Positions 32,090-44,624 of a stretch of 64,000 nt of DNA are shown piece after piece. The position numbers and the translations under genes are program-made. Each line of letters starts with the position of its first letter. Position 1 is the stretch's first letter. The stretch spans positions 73,418 through 137,417 of the forward strand of contig PDUO01000074.1 in NCBI GenBank assembly GCA_003008705.1, read 5' to 3'. The notes under the pieces were generated by a model. It was not told the DNA's origin, made no database searches, and saw only the letters and a list, made by a program, of their open reading frames with translations. This DNA is from Pezicula radicicola. Taxonomy: Eukaryota > Ascomycota > Leotiomycetes > Helotiales > Dermateaceae.

Positions 32090-33871
32090 ATGAGAGCTAG
32101 AAGGGAACCTCCTCCATGGTATCATTTTCCGGGATCCGATTCACAGCACATGAATAGTAGGCCTTCAATGCAGGAGTACGACGCCTATCAAGGCCAACCA
32201 ATAAATAGCTATCGAGTAGGAGGTCGTGTTGTATATTATCGGAACCAAGTGCCTGCTGGACGAGGAATTGTCTATTCTCCACAACATATCCAAGGCCAAT
32301 ATCCGACGTTTCATTCACCATACGGTTCATACCGTAATCGCGCACCTCTATTACAAGACCGCAGAGCAAATGAGGGCGAATCTGCGAATGGCGACGGATC
32401 ACGGCATCATCCTATGAATCAGCCTTGGAACTATATGCCTGCTGAACGAAGAATTGACGACCCTAGGCAAAATATATTTGCTCGGAATGTTTCAGAATCG
32501 TATGTCACTGCTGGTACTAGACAACGCTACGACAGGTTTGTTCTTGCTTTCCTATACAGCTAAACTCTTGCACTTCCTCATGTCCTTCGCTCAAGTGGCA
32601 TTGGATCATTGGTCACTCGTCTCCCAAATCAGCTCTTTCATAAAAAATCCATTAACCATCTTTTAAGTAGTACATTCCCGAGTCACTCCAACATCCACCA
32701 GCGGTCCATGTCCGACATACAAAGATCTCCTCTGCCATCCACTCATGAAGCATTGACACATCCACGTCGGGCTACAGATAGCAGGAGAGGCGCGGTGACC
32801 TCCAATTCCGAACCTAGTAGCTTTCTCTTCCCAGAAGCTGACAGAGCAAGAATCAACCCTGGCCGGCAAAAGCTATTAAAAGATGAGAACTCCCCACATT
32901 TGGCGTATGAAAATGCCAACGAAATTCCCCTCAGAGAAAGACATCACGTTGAAGCAAATCGGTTTGAGATGGAAATGACTGGACAGAATCCGAGTTTTGA
33001 AAATTCCAATATTCATCCATCACGAAGCCGATTTGCTATAGCAGCGAATAATGAGAATAAGAGGCAGAAGGAGTATTGGAAACTTAAAAAGCAGCGAGAA
33101 GTATTTGCTTGGGAGAGAGAGGCTACTAGGGAGAGGAACGAACTTACTGAGTCGCTTCGCACTTCTGTTCTGGAACAGAATAAGAATGCTGAGATTGAGA
33201 GATTGAAAACGAATAATTCGGCGTACCAAGATAGTATTAGGTTCGCAGTAGAGAACACTGGTTATAAAGCTCAAACAGAGACCGCCTCGTTAAATTTGGA
33301 ATTTAACCGTAGGGGTGTCACTCAAGGGCAGAATGATTTTCAAAGTCAAGCAATCATACCTTCTGGCAAGAATACCCCAAATGGTTCGGAAGTTGAACCC
33401 AAGCATGAGAGGGTCAGGGGACGAGAGTCTACAGGGAGATACAATAATCCCGAATTGTATACGCAGCAAAGGGCTTCTCATCATCCAGATAACAGATCAC
33501 GTCCGGATGAAAACGAACAGGGAGCTGAGGGAAGAAACTATTCGTCTAAAGAATCCAGCAGGTCAGCCTCAACCACAATGAGTGATTCGACTTTCCCTGA
33601 ACGAAATCGAGGCAACAAAAGCAAGAGTAGTGCTAGTGAAGAGCAAAACCGTCGGGGTTCTGCAGGTCACAAATCCACAAATACCGAACGTCACAACCTC
33701 GAGATTATTGAGGAGAGGGTTTGCGGAAGCCCTGAAAATAGCACCAGAGCAATACCTGCGGCAAATGAAGAAGATCCTATCCTCAAAAATGCACCAAAAG
33801 CCCCTCGTAGCGACATAAACTCGAATATAAGACAACCTGGTCAACGTCAGCATCCAAGGAAATTCATCTGA
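32090..33871 (+). CDS. disordered coiled-coil protein, unknown function
   Basis: Exon 1 runs from the first ATG (32090) to 32535. An intron of about 130 nt ends at 32667 or 32670, and exon 2 runs to 33871; about 548 aa. The N-terminal part is rich in Tyr, Arg, Gln and Pro. A central segment (KRQKEYWKLKKQREVFAWEREATRERNELTESL and on) is charged and heptad-like, so likely coiled coil. The C-terminal 200 residues are Ser/Asn/Glu-rich and disordered. No known domain is visible, and the protein may be lineage-specific. The acceptor choice changes the product by one residue. Confidence 0.5.
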
Positions 33872-34477
33872 TCATGGACGTACTTCTTAACGCCGACAGT
33901 GTCAGTAACTGAAGCTGGGTCCTGTGGTCCTTTATGAGAATCTATGTAGGATTTGTTGTATGATACGTAGATATCCGCTTGTGACGGAGTTGTGTGGTTT
34001 ACTAAGTCTAAGTTTGTTAAGGAGGTGTAGAAGAGAGTCAGAAGCCTTACCTTTCTGCAGCTTGTTGAGTTTAGTGGGTCGTACTTCCTTTATTTTACTA
34101 AGCGAGCGAAAAGGGGCATGGCATCTGTATTTTCTGAAGTTGACAAACCGTATCAGTATTAGCAGACAATACTATTTACAAAGTATAAGATAAGGTCCTT
34201 GACTTATCTAGCAAAGCGCTGTATCAAGACAGAATAAGTTTTTATGCATTAATATCTTCAGTGTTAGGTATGTTTTGTATCGATCATGTGCTGTGCTAAC
34301 TGAATGATGGATCTCAAGCCAGAAAGTGTTTAAAGAGCCTCCCTGTAGTTGCTGTTTTCGATAAAGTATCAAGGGTAGTCTCGATCTTAATTCTCCCTTG
34401 CACCTTCCTCGTGGCCAGGAAGCTGCGCTTCGCGTAGTATGTTCTTGCGTCCCTTCACAAGAAGCTTCGTTACTTCC
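33872..34477. other. intergenic before the minisatellite
   Basis: No gene seen on either strand. Confidence 0.5.
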
Positions 34478-34667
34478 ATCTTTCCATATTTCCATCTTTC
34501 CATATTTCCATCTTTCCATATTTCCATCTTTCCATATTTCCATCTTTCCATATTTCCATCTTTCCATANTTTCCATCTTTCCATATTTCCATCTTTCCAT
34601 ATTTCCATCTTTCCATATTTCCATCTTTCCATATTTCCATCTTTCCATATTTCCATCTTTCCATCTT
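34478..34667. repeat. 16-bp minisatellite with one undetermined base
   Basis: About twelve tandem units of TTTCCATATTTCCATC, nearly perfect. The single N of the window (34568) lies inside, where a unit boundary is slightly off. Copy number may therefore be mis-assembled. Read as protein it would give an unreal repeat, so I treat it as non-coding. Confidence 0.95.
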
Positions 34668-34913
34668 CACACAAACAACCACATCAAACATCTTCTACGT
34701 CCACATTCTTTCAACGAATACCACTGCATATCTCTCTAGTCGAGACCATTCTTGACATACTGAGCATCGTTCCCCATATTCAATTCTACTTCGACCCAGA
34801 GCCTTATCTCCAACGCACAGGTCCTTTCCTTCTTTTTCCTGGCCTGTGATCCTGTTGCTATACTCGGCCACCTCCACACCCTTTGATCAAACCTGTTCAG
34901 CCAATCGACCGAG

Positions 34914-35546
34914 ATGCACTCCACTAACTGGCGAGAACGGCGCGATCCTGGTGTACAGCCTCAATCGGAGCCCTCGAACGAGCCAGAGTCTCCGGACGCG
35001 AAATATCAAGCTATGGACGAAGGCCGGCGAGTCTTGATTGCTAATATCTCGTTCGACGCTAGTGAAAAAGATATCCGATCGCTATTCGCCGATTTTCTAG
35101 GCCCTAGCGAAAACATCATCATATCTCGTAACCCAAAAACTCATCAACACCTTGGTTACGGCTTTGTCAACCTTGTCGACCGCAAGCAGATAAATAAAGT
35201 TATGGGCAAATTTGATAAACTTCTGTTCATGGGCTGTCGACTGAAACTCAGAATAGTCATGTCGCCAGGGAAACTATGGGTCGAGGGACTGCCACGTTTT
35301 ACCGATGAGCGTCATGACCTGGAATTAAAAAAAGAGATAGAGTCGTTGTTCAACGGATTTGGAGATGTCAAAAGGGTTAGCGAGTTGATGGAGGACCCAG
35401 ATCCTAACGTTGGTTTCAACCATCGTTACTGCTATGTGGACCTTGAAAATGGTAAGCAGGCGGATGCTGCTATCGAGGCTTTGGATCGGAAAGAAAAATG
35501 GAATTGCACGATCCGTGTTAGAGAGGCAATAATGAGGTACTACTGA
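34914..35546 (+). CDS. two-RRM RNA-binding protein
   Basis: An intronless frame of 210 codons. After about 38 polar residues, RRM1 shows RNP2 VLIANIS and RNP1-like LGYGFVNLV. RRM2 begins at KLWVEGLPRF and has HRYCYVDLE as its RNP1-like strand. The second RNP1 keeps aromatic residues at the usual positions. Small two-RRM proteins bind single-stranded RNA in the nucleus or cytoplasm; no closer role can be read. The start follows the minisatellite by about 250 bp, so the repeat lies in its upstream region. Confidence 0.8.
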   Translation: MHSTNWRERRDPGVQPQSEPSNEPESPDAKYQAMDEGRRVLIANISFDASEKDIRSLFADFLGPSENIIISRNPKTHQHLGYGFVNLVDRKQINKVMGKFDKLLFMGCRLKLRIVMSPGKLWVEGLPRFTDERHDLELKKEIESLFNGFGDVKRVSELMEDPDPNVGFNHRYCYVDLENGKQADAAIEALDRKEKWNCTIRVREAIMRYY

Positions 35547-35840
35547 AGCAAGGTATTTGATCAGATATTGTCATTGTGGGGGAAATGGTATCGACGGTCT
35601 TTTGCTGTGTCGTTGCACTACTCGGCAGACGACCAGGAAGTGCAAATACAAGCGGTATACCTATGTATTGTACTCCAGATGCGATAGTTCTCCTTCTCGG
35701 AGATTCAAGCGAGCGAAAATGGCAAATTTTAAATACCAAATTCTTATTTTCAACCCAACGTATCTCCAGTCCCAAAGGAGCAAGAAATAATTACTCCCAG
35801 CATTAATTTTGCTTGTATGACTCGTCCTGCCCTCGGCATC

Positions 35841-38648
35841 TCACAAACCTCTCCAGTAGCGCGTTATTTCTACGTTGAAGCTTCCAGATAGAGCACTTTC
35901 ACCAAGTGCGCTAGTGTTTCCCACCAACACATCATAAATACCACTTTCCATGATCCAAGAGCTAAGCTCTTCATCCCAAAAGCTTGCTGCATACTTGGTT
36001 TGAATTTCTACCTCAACCTTTCGCTTCTCTCCTGGTTGCAGGAATACTTTTGAGTAGCCCTTCAATTCTTTCTTGGGACGTCCAATGGATGGATTGCGTT
36101 GACAAACGTATACTTGGGCTACTTCTGCTCCTGCTACATTTCCGGTATTCTGAATGTAAATGGCAACTCTCAATGTTCCGTCAAGTTCATTTATAGTTAC
36201 TGCAAGACTGGAGAATTCGAAGCTAGTGTAGCTCAAACCATGACCGAATGGAAACAAAACCTGACGTCTCGTGGCCTCGTAATAGCGATATCCGATGTAT
36301 ATGTCTTCTCCATAGAGAATTCTCCCTCGTTCACTCCTCGAGTTTAGAAATGTCGGGTTATCCTCGATGCACTTTGGGAAAGATAGCGGCAGTTTTCCGC
36401 TTGGGTTGACGTCGCCAAAAAGAACATCAGCAATAGCATTTCCAGTCTCGTTGCCTCCATACCAAGCATGAATAACAGCATTGACATCTTCGATCCACGG
36501 CATCGCTACAGGAGTACCTGCTTGTATGACGACTGCTGTATTTGAGTTCGTCTTTGCGACTCTACTGATCAGTGCATCGAGATGGCCTGGAAGTGACAAG
36601 CTTTGGCGATCTCCACCTTCGCCTTCCCAGTCGGCCTAGTTGAGATGAGCCAAATTTTCAAGGAGTACACGAAGGAGACTTACATTCAAGCCTGCACAAA
36701 TAACAACTTGATCGGCATGTCTCGCCATATCTACTGCCCGGTTGATTTCTTCCTCGGCATCAATAGCAAATGCGCCACCAATTCGGAATCCACCACCTCC
36801 AAATCTAACAACGCCTCCTGTTCCAAGTGTATTAGTTGGCGCGCTCGCAAATTCGACTTTGATATGATAGGTTTTTCCTTTTTCTACGGTGACTTTTCCA
36901 CGTTCTTCCACTGTTCCACTTCCGAAGAAAACAGTGCCCTGGCGTTGCACTGTAGCATTATCAATTACCATTTTGCCGTCCACAAAGAGTTTTCCGGTGC
37001 CATAAACACATAATCCCAACTCATATTCTCCATCCATGTCAGGAGTGAAGAAGCCTTCAATGTCAGCGTACCAAAGACCTGTGGTGTTCTCAGGGACTTT
37101 ATAATCCATCAACATTGCATCGGTCTTTGTAAATGTCTTTCGGTCTATATGACGACGGTCTTTGACATCCGGAGCCTCATTATAAACGTGGAATGTCACT
37201 CCATCTTCTCCATCTTTGGTCTTGACTTGTGGGCCAAGCAATGGAAGCTCTTTGTGGGAGTAAGCACCAATAGTGAATGGAATATTTTTGTCACCAAGTT
37301 TTGCCCTGATACCTTCGTATGGAGATACTGTATAGTACGGAGGCAATGAAGAGGATCCTCCACCACATATTGTGATTGCTTTGGCATTTGGCCCAATTAT
37401 GACAACCTATTGAAGATTAACTTTCATGACTCTTCGCGTTTTGGAAAGGAGAACACACTGATTTTGATTTCGATAATGGCAAGGTCTGCTGTGCATTTTT
37501 GAGCAGAACAATGCTGTTGCTTGCAAGCTCTCGCAGTAATGCTCTTGTTTCAGGAGTGTCGCTTTCATTTTCAGGCGCACCTTCTGGAATTCCTGATGCA
37601 GCGCATCGATCTACCAGTTTTAGCATTTGCCTGGCTCGATCGTTCAAAGTACGAGCTGAGAACTTATTTGACCCAAGTGCATGAGCCAAAGCATTTCCTC
37701 TGAATCTTGTAGGCCCAGGCATTTCCAAGTCCAAGCCTGCAGATATAGCGGCCGAAGTGGAATAAGTACCAAACCTTCAACTCAAGATCAGTAACACAAA
37801 CATGGCTGCAAAATGTGAACACGTACCAATCACTAACCAGCGCACCATCCCATTTCCATTCATCTCTCAAGATCCCCTGCAACAACTCCGTATTCTCAGA
37901 AACATGCACCCCATTAACCTTATTATAACTCGTCATAATACAACCCGGCCTAGCCCCCTCAACAGCAATCATAAAAGGCATAATATAAATCTCCCTCAAA
38001 GCCCTCTCCGTAACCTGCGCACTCATCCTACTCCTCTCATGCTCCTGATCATTACAAACAAAGTGTTTCAAACAAGCCACTACACCATTACTTTGAATCC
38101 CTTTTATAAGCGCTGATGCTGATAGACCAGCTAGAACCGGATCTTCTGAAATACTTTCGAATCCTCGTCCTCCTAGTGGTCCTCTTTGCATGTTTATACA
38201 TGGTCCTAGTAGGATATGTGATCCTTTGGCTTTGCATTCTGTGCCTAGGAGTTGGCCGGCCCGGATGAGGAGTGTTTGGTCCCAGGTTGCACCTAGTGCT
38301 GTTCCACATGGAAGGACCTGTGGATTTTTTTTTGTTTAATATAGGATGATTGTTTTTGGGGGAATTTGGGGAGGTTTCTTACTGCGCCTCGTGTTCCGCA
38401 GAAGAATGTCTGGCCTCGTACGCCATTTGGTCCGTCTGAGAGACGTAGTGCTAGAACCCCATGTTGCGGAAGTGATTTTGTATGCCAGAAATCGGTACCT
38501 GAACTAAATTAGAAGAAATATTTTATTTATGGGGGAGATGAGATCAGTGGTTTGATGCTCCTTGGCTTTCTTATATACCTGAGAGTAGATCAACCTTATC
38601 CTTGGGTGTCAGTTTCGCGAGCACACCTTCCACGTCTATGGAGGCCAT
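35841..38648 (-). CDS. GH3 beta-glucosidase with PA14 domain
   Basis: Six exons: 38648-38579, 38498-38383, 38317-37827, 37774-37459, 37406-36684 and 36635-35841; about 836 aa with all phases consistent. The N-terminal TIM barrel includes GRGFESISEDP and KHFVCNDQEHER. The nucleophile Asp is in LVSDWFGTYST, created across an intron that splits the Trp codon. VVIIGPNAKA opens the alpha/beta domain. A PA14 insert (GLWYADIEGFFTPDMDGEYELGL) follows. LNADWEGEGGDR carries the general acid/base Glu. FGHGLSYTSFEFS and a fibronectin-III-like end complete it. No signal peptide is present, so it is probably intracellular and acts on imported gluco-oligosaccharides or glycosides. Confidence 0.92.
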
Positions 38649-39028
38649 TTTTGTATTGGTGCAAGAGTATTAATAGTAGTGAAGTTGCACTGATACACAC
38701 TTATATATATACAAGATCAATATAAATGCGGAGATCTGGCAAGTTAATCGGAAGCGGAAGCTAACTATGTGAGTTCCCCATTCTTGGCTCTTGATCGGCT
38801 GCCCTCGGCAAATATAGTCGGCTATTTGTCTAACCCCTATACAGGAAACAATACATATAAAATACTGTGGCGTTCTTTGTTACTCGCACTTGTACTTTTC
38901 GCTCGCTTATAGAGGTGATTCAGGAAAGCCGGCTCCAAGAACTACTACTCACTTACTGAATATTCAGCGAAGACGAAGCCAACGCTCCTCAGATAACTAC
39001 TATATATTGCGGAGTAACGTGCCCTTCA
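38649..39028. promoter_or_regulatory. beta-glucosidase upstream region
   Basis: Spacer of 380 bp between two minus-strand genes. It contains TATATATATAC near 38702-38712, a plausible TATA-like element about 55 bp before the start codon. Confidence 0.4.
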
Positions 39029-41111
39029 TCATTGTGGATCATCCCCTCCCCAATTAGAAGTTTCAATGTATCTCTGCCCTGGTCCGGCATATCCGAAAGT
39101 ACCAGGTGCCAGCGGGGGTTCTAGATCACTTACAATCTGCTCCTCCCCTAGATTCTCATCCAAGGTCTTTGAAAACCCATTACTCGTGAACAAACATTTC
39201 AAAAAATGTCCATTTAGACGACCTCGCTCTCCTCTTCTTTTAAGCACACCCAAGAAGTCTTGAAAGAGTGGCGCACCTTGGTCGTAGTCCAAGTCACTCA
39301 CCCCATCGATAACACAAATTAAGACCGGCGGCGACAGCTCGAGGAGTCGTTCCAGAATTTCTATTGCAGAATTCCAACCATTCATCGGGCTTTGGAGTTC
39401 CATGAAGCGATCGCTGCTCAGATCTGTCTCAATGGTTAACTCTGCCGGAAGCAACTTTACCAGTTGGCGAATAAGCGAGTACACCATTGAGATCATGCCT
39501 GCTTGCTCCAGTGTGAGACCTTCACTTAATTGATTCGACTGAGGTGGTTCACAGAAATGAAAGATCACATTATTGTCCGACGCAAGTGCGGCATTGATGA
39601 GTGACCCTGCTAATGCAGAAAATCCCGTCGGATATCCATATGTCGGTAATCCATGCACCCATAGCATAGCGGATTCTTTCGACGCCAACCACTCTTGTAT
39701 TTTTATGGCCACTGGGATGGTGGCAAATGGAGATGGTGGGAGAGCTTTTAGTAACTCTGTGGAATTACCTATAATAAAGGTCTCTAGAGTCTCGGTGGAA
39801 GTGATAAGTGATATCCGTGTGTACTGACCAGCACCTTCTTTCTTGAAGGACTGTAGAGTGATGGGAAGTCCCTTCTGCAGTTCAACGGTTGGCTCGTCCG
39901 GAAGTAATTGTTGTTGAAGGAGCAGTTGGCCTTGTTGCCACTGTTCGCTCCGATAAACCCCTTCCAGCATACCGGTTGCCCGTAGTCCTGTTTCGCGGAA
40001 CTGGATTGTTGCAGTGAATTTATTCCAGAGATTTTCCACTGTGGACTGTTAGCTTCAGGTCTTATTAGATTCAAGAAGCGTGGGGGCACTTCCTAGATAA
40101 CTCCATCCTCTTAACTAGCTCATCAGTGAGCTTTCTACGCTCTTGCTCTAGTGTCTCGTCGGTTGGCCTACTGCGCTGCATATTTTGTATCGCTTCCACC
40201 ATGACTACTTGGTATACTTTCTGGGAGCTACGCCGAATACGCTCCAATTGTTCTTTGTACTTGTCATAAATATTTCCATCAAAAGCCTTTAGCAGGCGAC
40301 CTGGATGAATCTTCAGTTTCTCGCAACCAAAGATCGTAGAAAGGTGAATATACGTCTTGTTTTCTTTGTAAACCATTCTGTAAACTCCTTCAGGTAAAGA
40401 AATGTCTCTTTGTAAAGACCTGCAAGAGCACTTATTGTGTGTGATAAAGGCATATTGACTACCTGTCTCTTTGCAAAGTCTACATGCTCGGTGATTTCAT
40501 CGAGTGCTTGTGCAAACCCTTCCGAGATAGTAGTGTAGTTGACCGAAGCCTGCATTTTGTCAACTTGTGGAACCTAAAGTAGGAGTTAATTACTTATTCA
40601 GCTGAGCTCACCTTGACGAGAGTTTTAACGACACCACAAAATACAGCTGCGTATTCGTTCGAGCTTGGGAAGAAATCAAGAACAGTTTTATGTGCCCACG
40701 CTTTCTCACAAAACTTGTTGAAATATTCCTTAGGTTTATGTCCTTTTTTGGTCAGAAGTTCTTTTTGAGCTGCGCGGGCTGTCTGGACCAAGGAATTGAA
40801 GTCTCCGGGGACTGAATCGAAGTATTTGTCTTCCTTTCCTTGTTCCTTTAAGCTATTCTTGAGATCTTCCCAGGCTTTGGCAAGAGCGTCCCGTTCTACC
40901 TCCAAGGGAAGACTAACAATGGTGTTAACTACTCGTATTTTTCACAGCGTAATCGAGTATGAACGAACATCATGTCACTGAACTGCTCTGGAAAACTTTC
41001 AGCTTGTGTTTGGAGGCTGACCAGGGACTCTTCCACCCGGTTTATCGGCGTTAAATCAGAAGCATAGCGGGCGACTTCCACGATTCCATTGCTTTGTATC
41101 GTTGTCGACAT
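39029..41111 (-). CDS. NACHT-like protein with degenerate P-loop and helical N-terminal domain
   Basis: About 650 aa in five exons: 41111-40969, 40912-40612, 40573-40354, 40300 to about 40130, and about 40050-39029. The joins give SDMILPLEVERDALAKAW, KVPQVDKMQASV and KKTRRRLLKAFDGNIYDKY; the last junction is uncertain. The helical N-terminus resembles the region preceding NACHT domains in fungal STAND proteins (DUF7708-type), by memory only. In the C-terminal part LWVHGLPTYGYPTGFSAL stands where a Walker A loop should be, but the Lys is missing. VLICVIDGVSDLDYD looks like Walker B. It stops soon after, without WD40, TPR or ankyrin repeats. Probably an inactive or decoy STAND relative. It is divergent from the AAA+ gene to the right. 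Confidence 0.6.
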
Positions 41112-41549
41112 TCTCAAATAGGGGAGCTTTCAGATCTGATAGCTTGTCGTAATCTCGTTAGAAAATAATGGAATTTTTGTTTTCAAGGGAACCAAGGCAG
41201 CAGCAGCTTCGAAATATCACGAATGTGGCGTTCAAGCAGTGCGGCTGAGTGATCAACCTGGCGCCCATCTGACTTAAAGGGTTGGGGTCCAAAATCCCCA
41301 TACCCAATAATGTCGAACCACATCGAAGGTCATCTCCAGGGTTACATTAGTTCGCATACGAAGACCGGGGATGAAACTGCATAATGCAGCTTACATTGGG
41401 GGCGACGGCAACACAACCCCCCCTCAGTCTAGCCACATACATAGCTTTATTAAATTGAAAACATCTGCAGAAGGGAAACTTCAAAATCTTATCTGCGCAC
41501 ATAACAAAACATCATTTCCATAGCATCAACCATCTTTCGATATTTCAGC
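41112..41549. promoter_or_regulatory. shared divergent promoter region
   Basis: 438 bp between the start codons of the NACHT-like and AAA+ genes. It is the only space for both promoters, so co-regulation is possible. Confidence 0.4.
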
Positions 41550-44423
41550 ATGGAGGAACCAGCTTCGCACAAGGCGACGGGACCTCCCATTAGACCGTCA
41601 GCAAGATCTCACGCAGATAATGGCAATTTCAGCCCACATAGCCGCTCGAGTTCAAAGACTGCAACTCAGAAAGCTCGTGATTTAGAGGTGCTTTTACCAA
41701 CTACTGAAATTACACAACACCTGCAAGCTCATGATTCAAAGGAAAGTCACAGCACAGCCACGGGAACTGCGACCGTAACATCTCCCACCAAAAGCGAAGT
41801 CAACGACATCCCAGCTGAGAAAGACACCGAGGCAGAGAAGGCTACAGAACAGGAAAGTGATAAAGATGGGAAAACAGCAGAAGTTAAAGTCGAGGCCGAT
41901 TCTGAGAAACCCCGATTGAAAGCCAAATGTCTGTACCGGTTGGAATATAGAGACCAGAATGATAATCTGTTGCACGAAAAAGAGAGCGATACAGCAGCAG
42001 GTGCCGAGCCACCAAAGCGTGATGAAGCAGCAATAGAAGTCATCACAACCATCAGAGTCAAACAAACAGAGACTGCTTCTTCGAAGGAATTTAAACCACA
42101 ATCCGCCAGAGGCAAAAAGGAAACGACAGAGCTTAGGATAAATTCGCTCAATCTCACCAACGCCATTCGCGCAGTTGTATCATACTACCCTGGTACTTAT
42201 CTTCTAGAAGAACCTCTGACATTTACCGCACCCTACAAACTACTTGTTCATCACAGAAAATTGCTAGCTGAATATAAAAGCAAGCATCCGCCTTCCCATG
42301 ATGCAGAGTATGTTGAAGAAACAAATGAGCATATCGATGTTCTTCTAGGATTTTTGAGCGAGCACTTTGGAACAGACCTTGATGCTGAGGAGGAACGCCA
42401 TCGGCAAAATCCTCCAATATGCACCTTCGAATATGCCTGGTTGCTGTTCCAGCCCGGCGTTGACATCTACACTGTACCATCGGACTTTCCTCCAAATACG
42501 CCACGGTCGGTTCAAGTTGTTAGCTACGTTACCGGTGGCCTTGTTGACGGAGAGTTTTCCCCTTATAAAATCAACATGTGGAATCTAGAGTCTGATGGCG
42601 AGTATGTGGGGAGGTACAACCATGGAGTGGAAATTCCCCCGTTCGATGGCGAACGAGAGATCACTAGTTTGACCGCGTATCCATTGAGCATTTTGGCCGA
42701 GACCAAGAGGTTGAGTATCGAAGAAGCTCTTACTGAACGTGGAAGACGATACTATGAATTCACCTCAATTTGCCACAAGCAGTTTAATGGCTACACGCTC
42801 ACAAATCCCCGACGACGTGTAAGTTAGAGAAACAAGTTTGATTAACCTTGAACTGATAAGGTGCAGTACGATACCCAGGTTGTTCTAGATACTTATTTAT
42901 ACTTTACCACTTATCCGAAGGACGAAAACGCCGAACTTGATCTTAATTTTGACGCTGCGAGTGGTGTATCGGGCTGTAACTGTGATCGATGTAGAAAGTT
43001 CAAGCGCCCAGCAGGAAAGGCCAAATATGGAAATTACGACAAGCTCAAGTTGAAAGCAGCCCGCCCAGAAGGAGACCGAGACCTGACTCCACATCAGTAC
43101 ATGTTGTGTACTCAAAGAGTATATGTGAGCACTAAACTACTTAACTTAACATCACCTAGTAAATTTCGTTTACTAACCTTGACCTCAGGGCTTTCCGTTG
43201 AAGCAGCGAGCATGGCGTAAGTTCAATCACGTTGAAGTTCGTGGTTAGGGTTTCTGCTAATCCATGAGAAAGAGATGTTTGACATGGATGGAATCAGTGA
43301 CATCGCCTTCGACAAAGAGATTATGAATGAACTCGTCCTCGATCCACCATCAAACAAAACACTGATCAAAGCTTTAGCTAAACGCTACACGGAAGCTCCA
43401 GCTGATCTTGAGATCGGGCCTGATACTGACCCTAACATTATTCCGCAAAACATTCCAACCAAGAAGGATATATGGGGTGCGGACAGGGTTGAAGGTAAAG
43501 GAGAAGGCCAGATAATACTATTGCATGGGCCGCCAGGAGTCGGAAAGACATTGACAGCTGGTAAGTTCAGCTTAAATCATTCAATTTCCAATCACGCCAG
43601 TGCATACACTGTTCAAGTACTAATTATTCGACAGAGAGCGTCGCTGCATTTGTGGAACGACCTCTCCTATCCTTGTCAGTTGGTGACATAGGTACATATG
43701 CGCAATATGTTGAAGCTAATTTAAGGGACTGGATGAAGAAAGCCCGACGATGGGGTGCGATCCTTCTCATTGACGAAGCAGACATCTACCTAGAAGAGCG
43801 TAGCCCTCACAATTTCAAACATAATAGTCTTGTTTCCGGTTAGTCATTGGTGTTCTCATTTCTTTCCGCCTAATCTTCTAATCTACCATAGTATTTCTAA
43901 ACAATCTTGAATACTACTCGGGTATTTTGTTTCTAACAACCAATCGCGTTGGCGTTTTCGACGAGGCTTTTGCATCGAGAATACATATTCCCATAGGATA
44001 CAGCCCCTTCAAAGATGCAACTCGAGAACAAGTCTGGGAGAATATGACGAAGCGACTTGAACGAGAGCGGAAGGGTAGCGTCAAGGTGGAACTCTCTTTC
44101 AAAAAGTACTACAGAAACGATAAGGAGTTGAAGAAGCTTGAATGGAATGGACGCGAAATTAGAAATGGTAATTTCCATTGCAAATTCTCCTAAAATCGGT
44201 GCTGACCATGACTATAGCTTTTCAAACAGCAGTTTCACTAGCGGAATTCAATGCCAAAGAGGACGGTTTGGACATAGCCGAGTTGAAGGATGAATTTCTG
44301 GACCAGGTTGTCCAAATGTCTCTGAGGTTCAAGGAATATCTTGCAACATTTCCTGGTGGTGATGCAAGGAAGAAAGCCTGGAATTATGGGAAGAGGAATG
44401 ACGCTTTCATGGCTAGTAATTGA
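41550..44423 (+). CDS. AAA+ ATPase of the fungal DUF7025 type
   Basis: Seven exons: 41550-42818, 42867-43124, 43189-43216, 43249-43560, 43635-43838, 43892-44167 and 44218-44423; about 850 aa, all phases consistent. A disordered acidic N-terminus (to about 140) precedes a domain with FEYAWLLFQPGVDIYT, typical of DUF7025 proteins. RAWRFLLIHEKEMFD leads into the AAA+ module. Walker A is GPPGVGKT, Walker B is AILLIDEADIYLE, sensor 1 lies in LFLTTNR, and FDEAFASRIHI supplies the arginine-finger region. Exon 3 is only 28 nt and intron 3 only 32 nt. The class has no settled function; relatives look like BCS1/protease-type remodelling ATPases. It is paired head to head with the NACHT-like gene. Confidence 0.88.
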
Positions 44424-44624
44424 AGCAAAGATGGCTACGCTACAAACACTTTAGTTCGTCAACTCAAATTCTACACAAAGAACATGTATATTACAGTATA
44501 TTACATAATTACAGCGAGGCAATGGAAATAATGTACAGGGAGAAACATCCAACCATACTCCTACATACTCCATCCTACGCGTTCCACAAAAACACCTTCG
44601 CTTATATAGTCATACATCGTTGTC

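Noticed and set aside
34387..34849. Open frames across the minisatellite on several frames and both strands
   Set aside because: They are translations of a 16-bp repeat; their length is a by-product of the missing stop codons in the unit.
40360..40380. Second apparent frame change in the same gene (frame starting MVYKENK)
   Set aside because: A GTATAT...CCAG intron gives KKTRRRLLKAFDG, consistent with the downstream frame.
40920..40980. Apparent frameshift in the NACHT-like gene after MMFVHTRLRCEKYE
   Set aside because: A 56-nt intron (GTTCGT at 40968 to TTAG at 40913) restores frame as SDMILPLEVERD, so no damage is needed.
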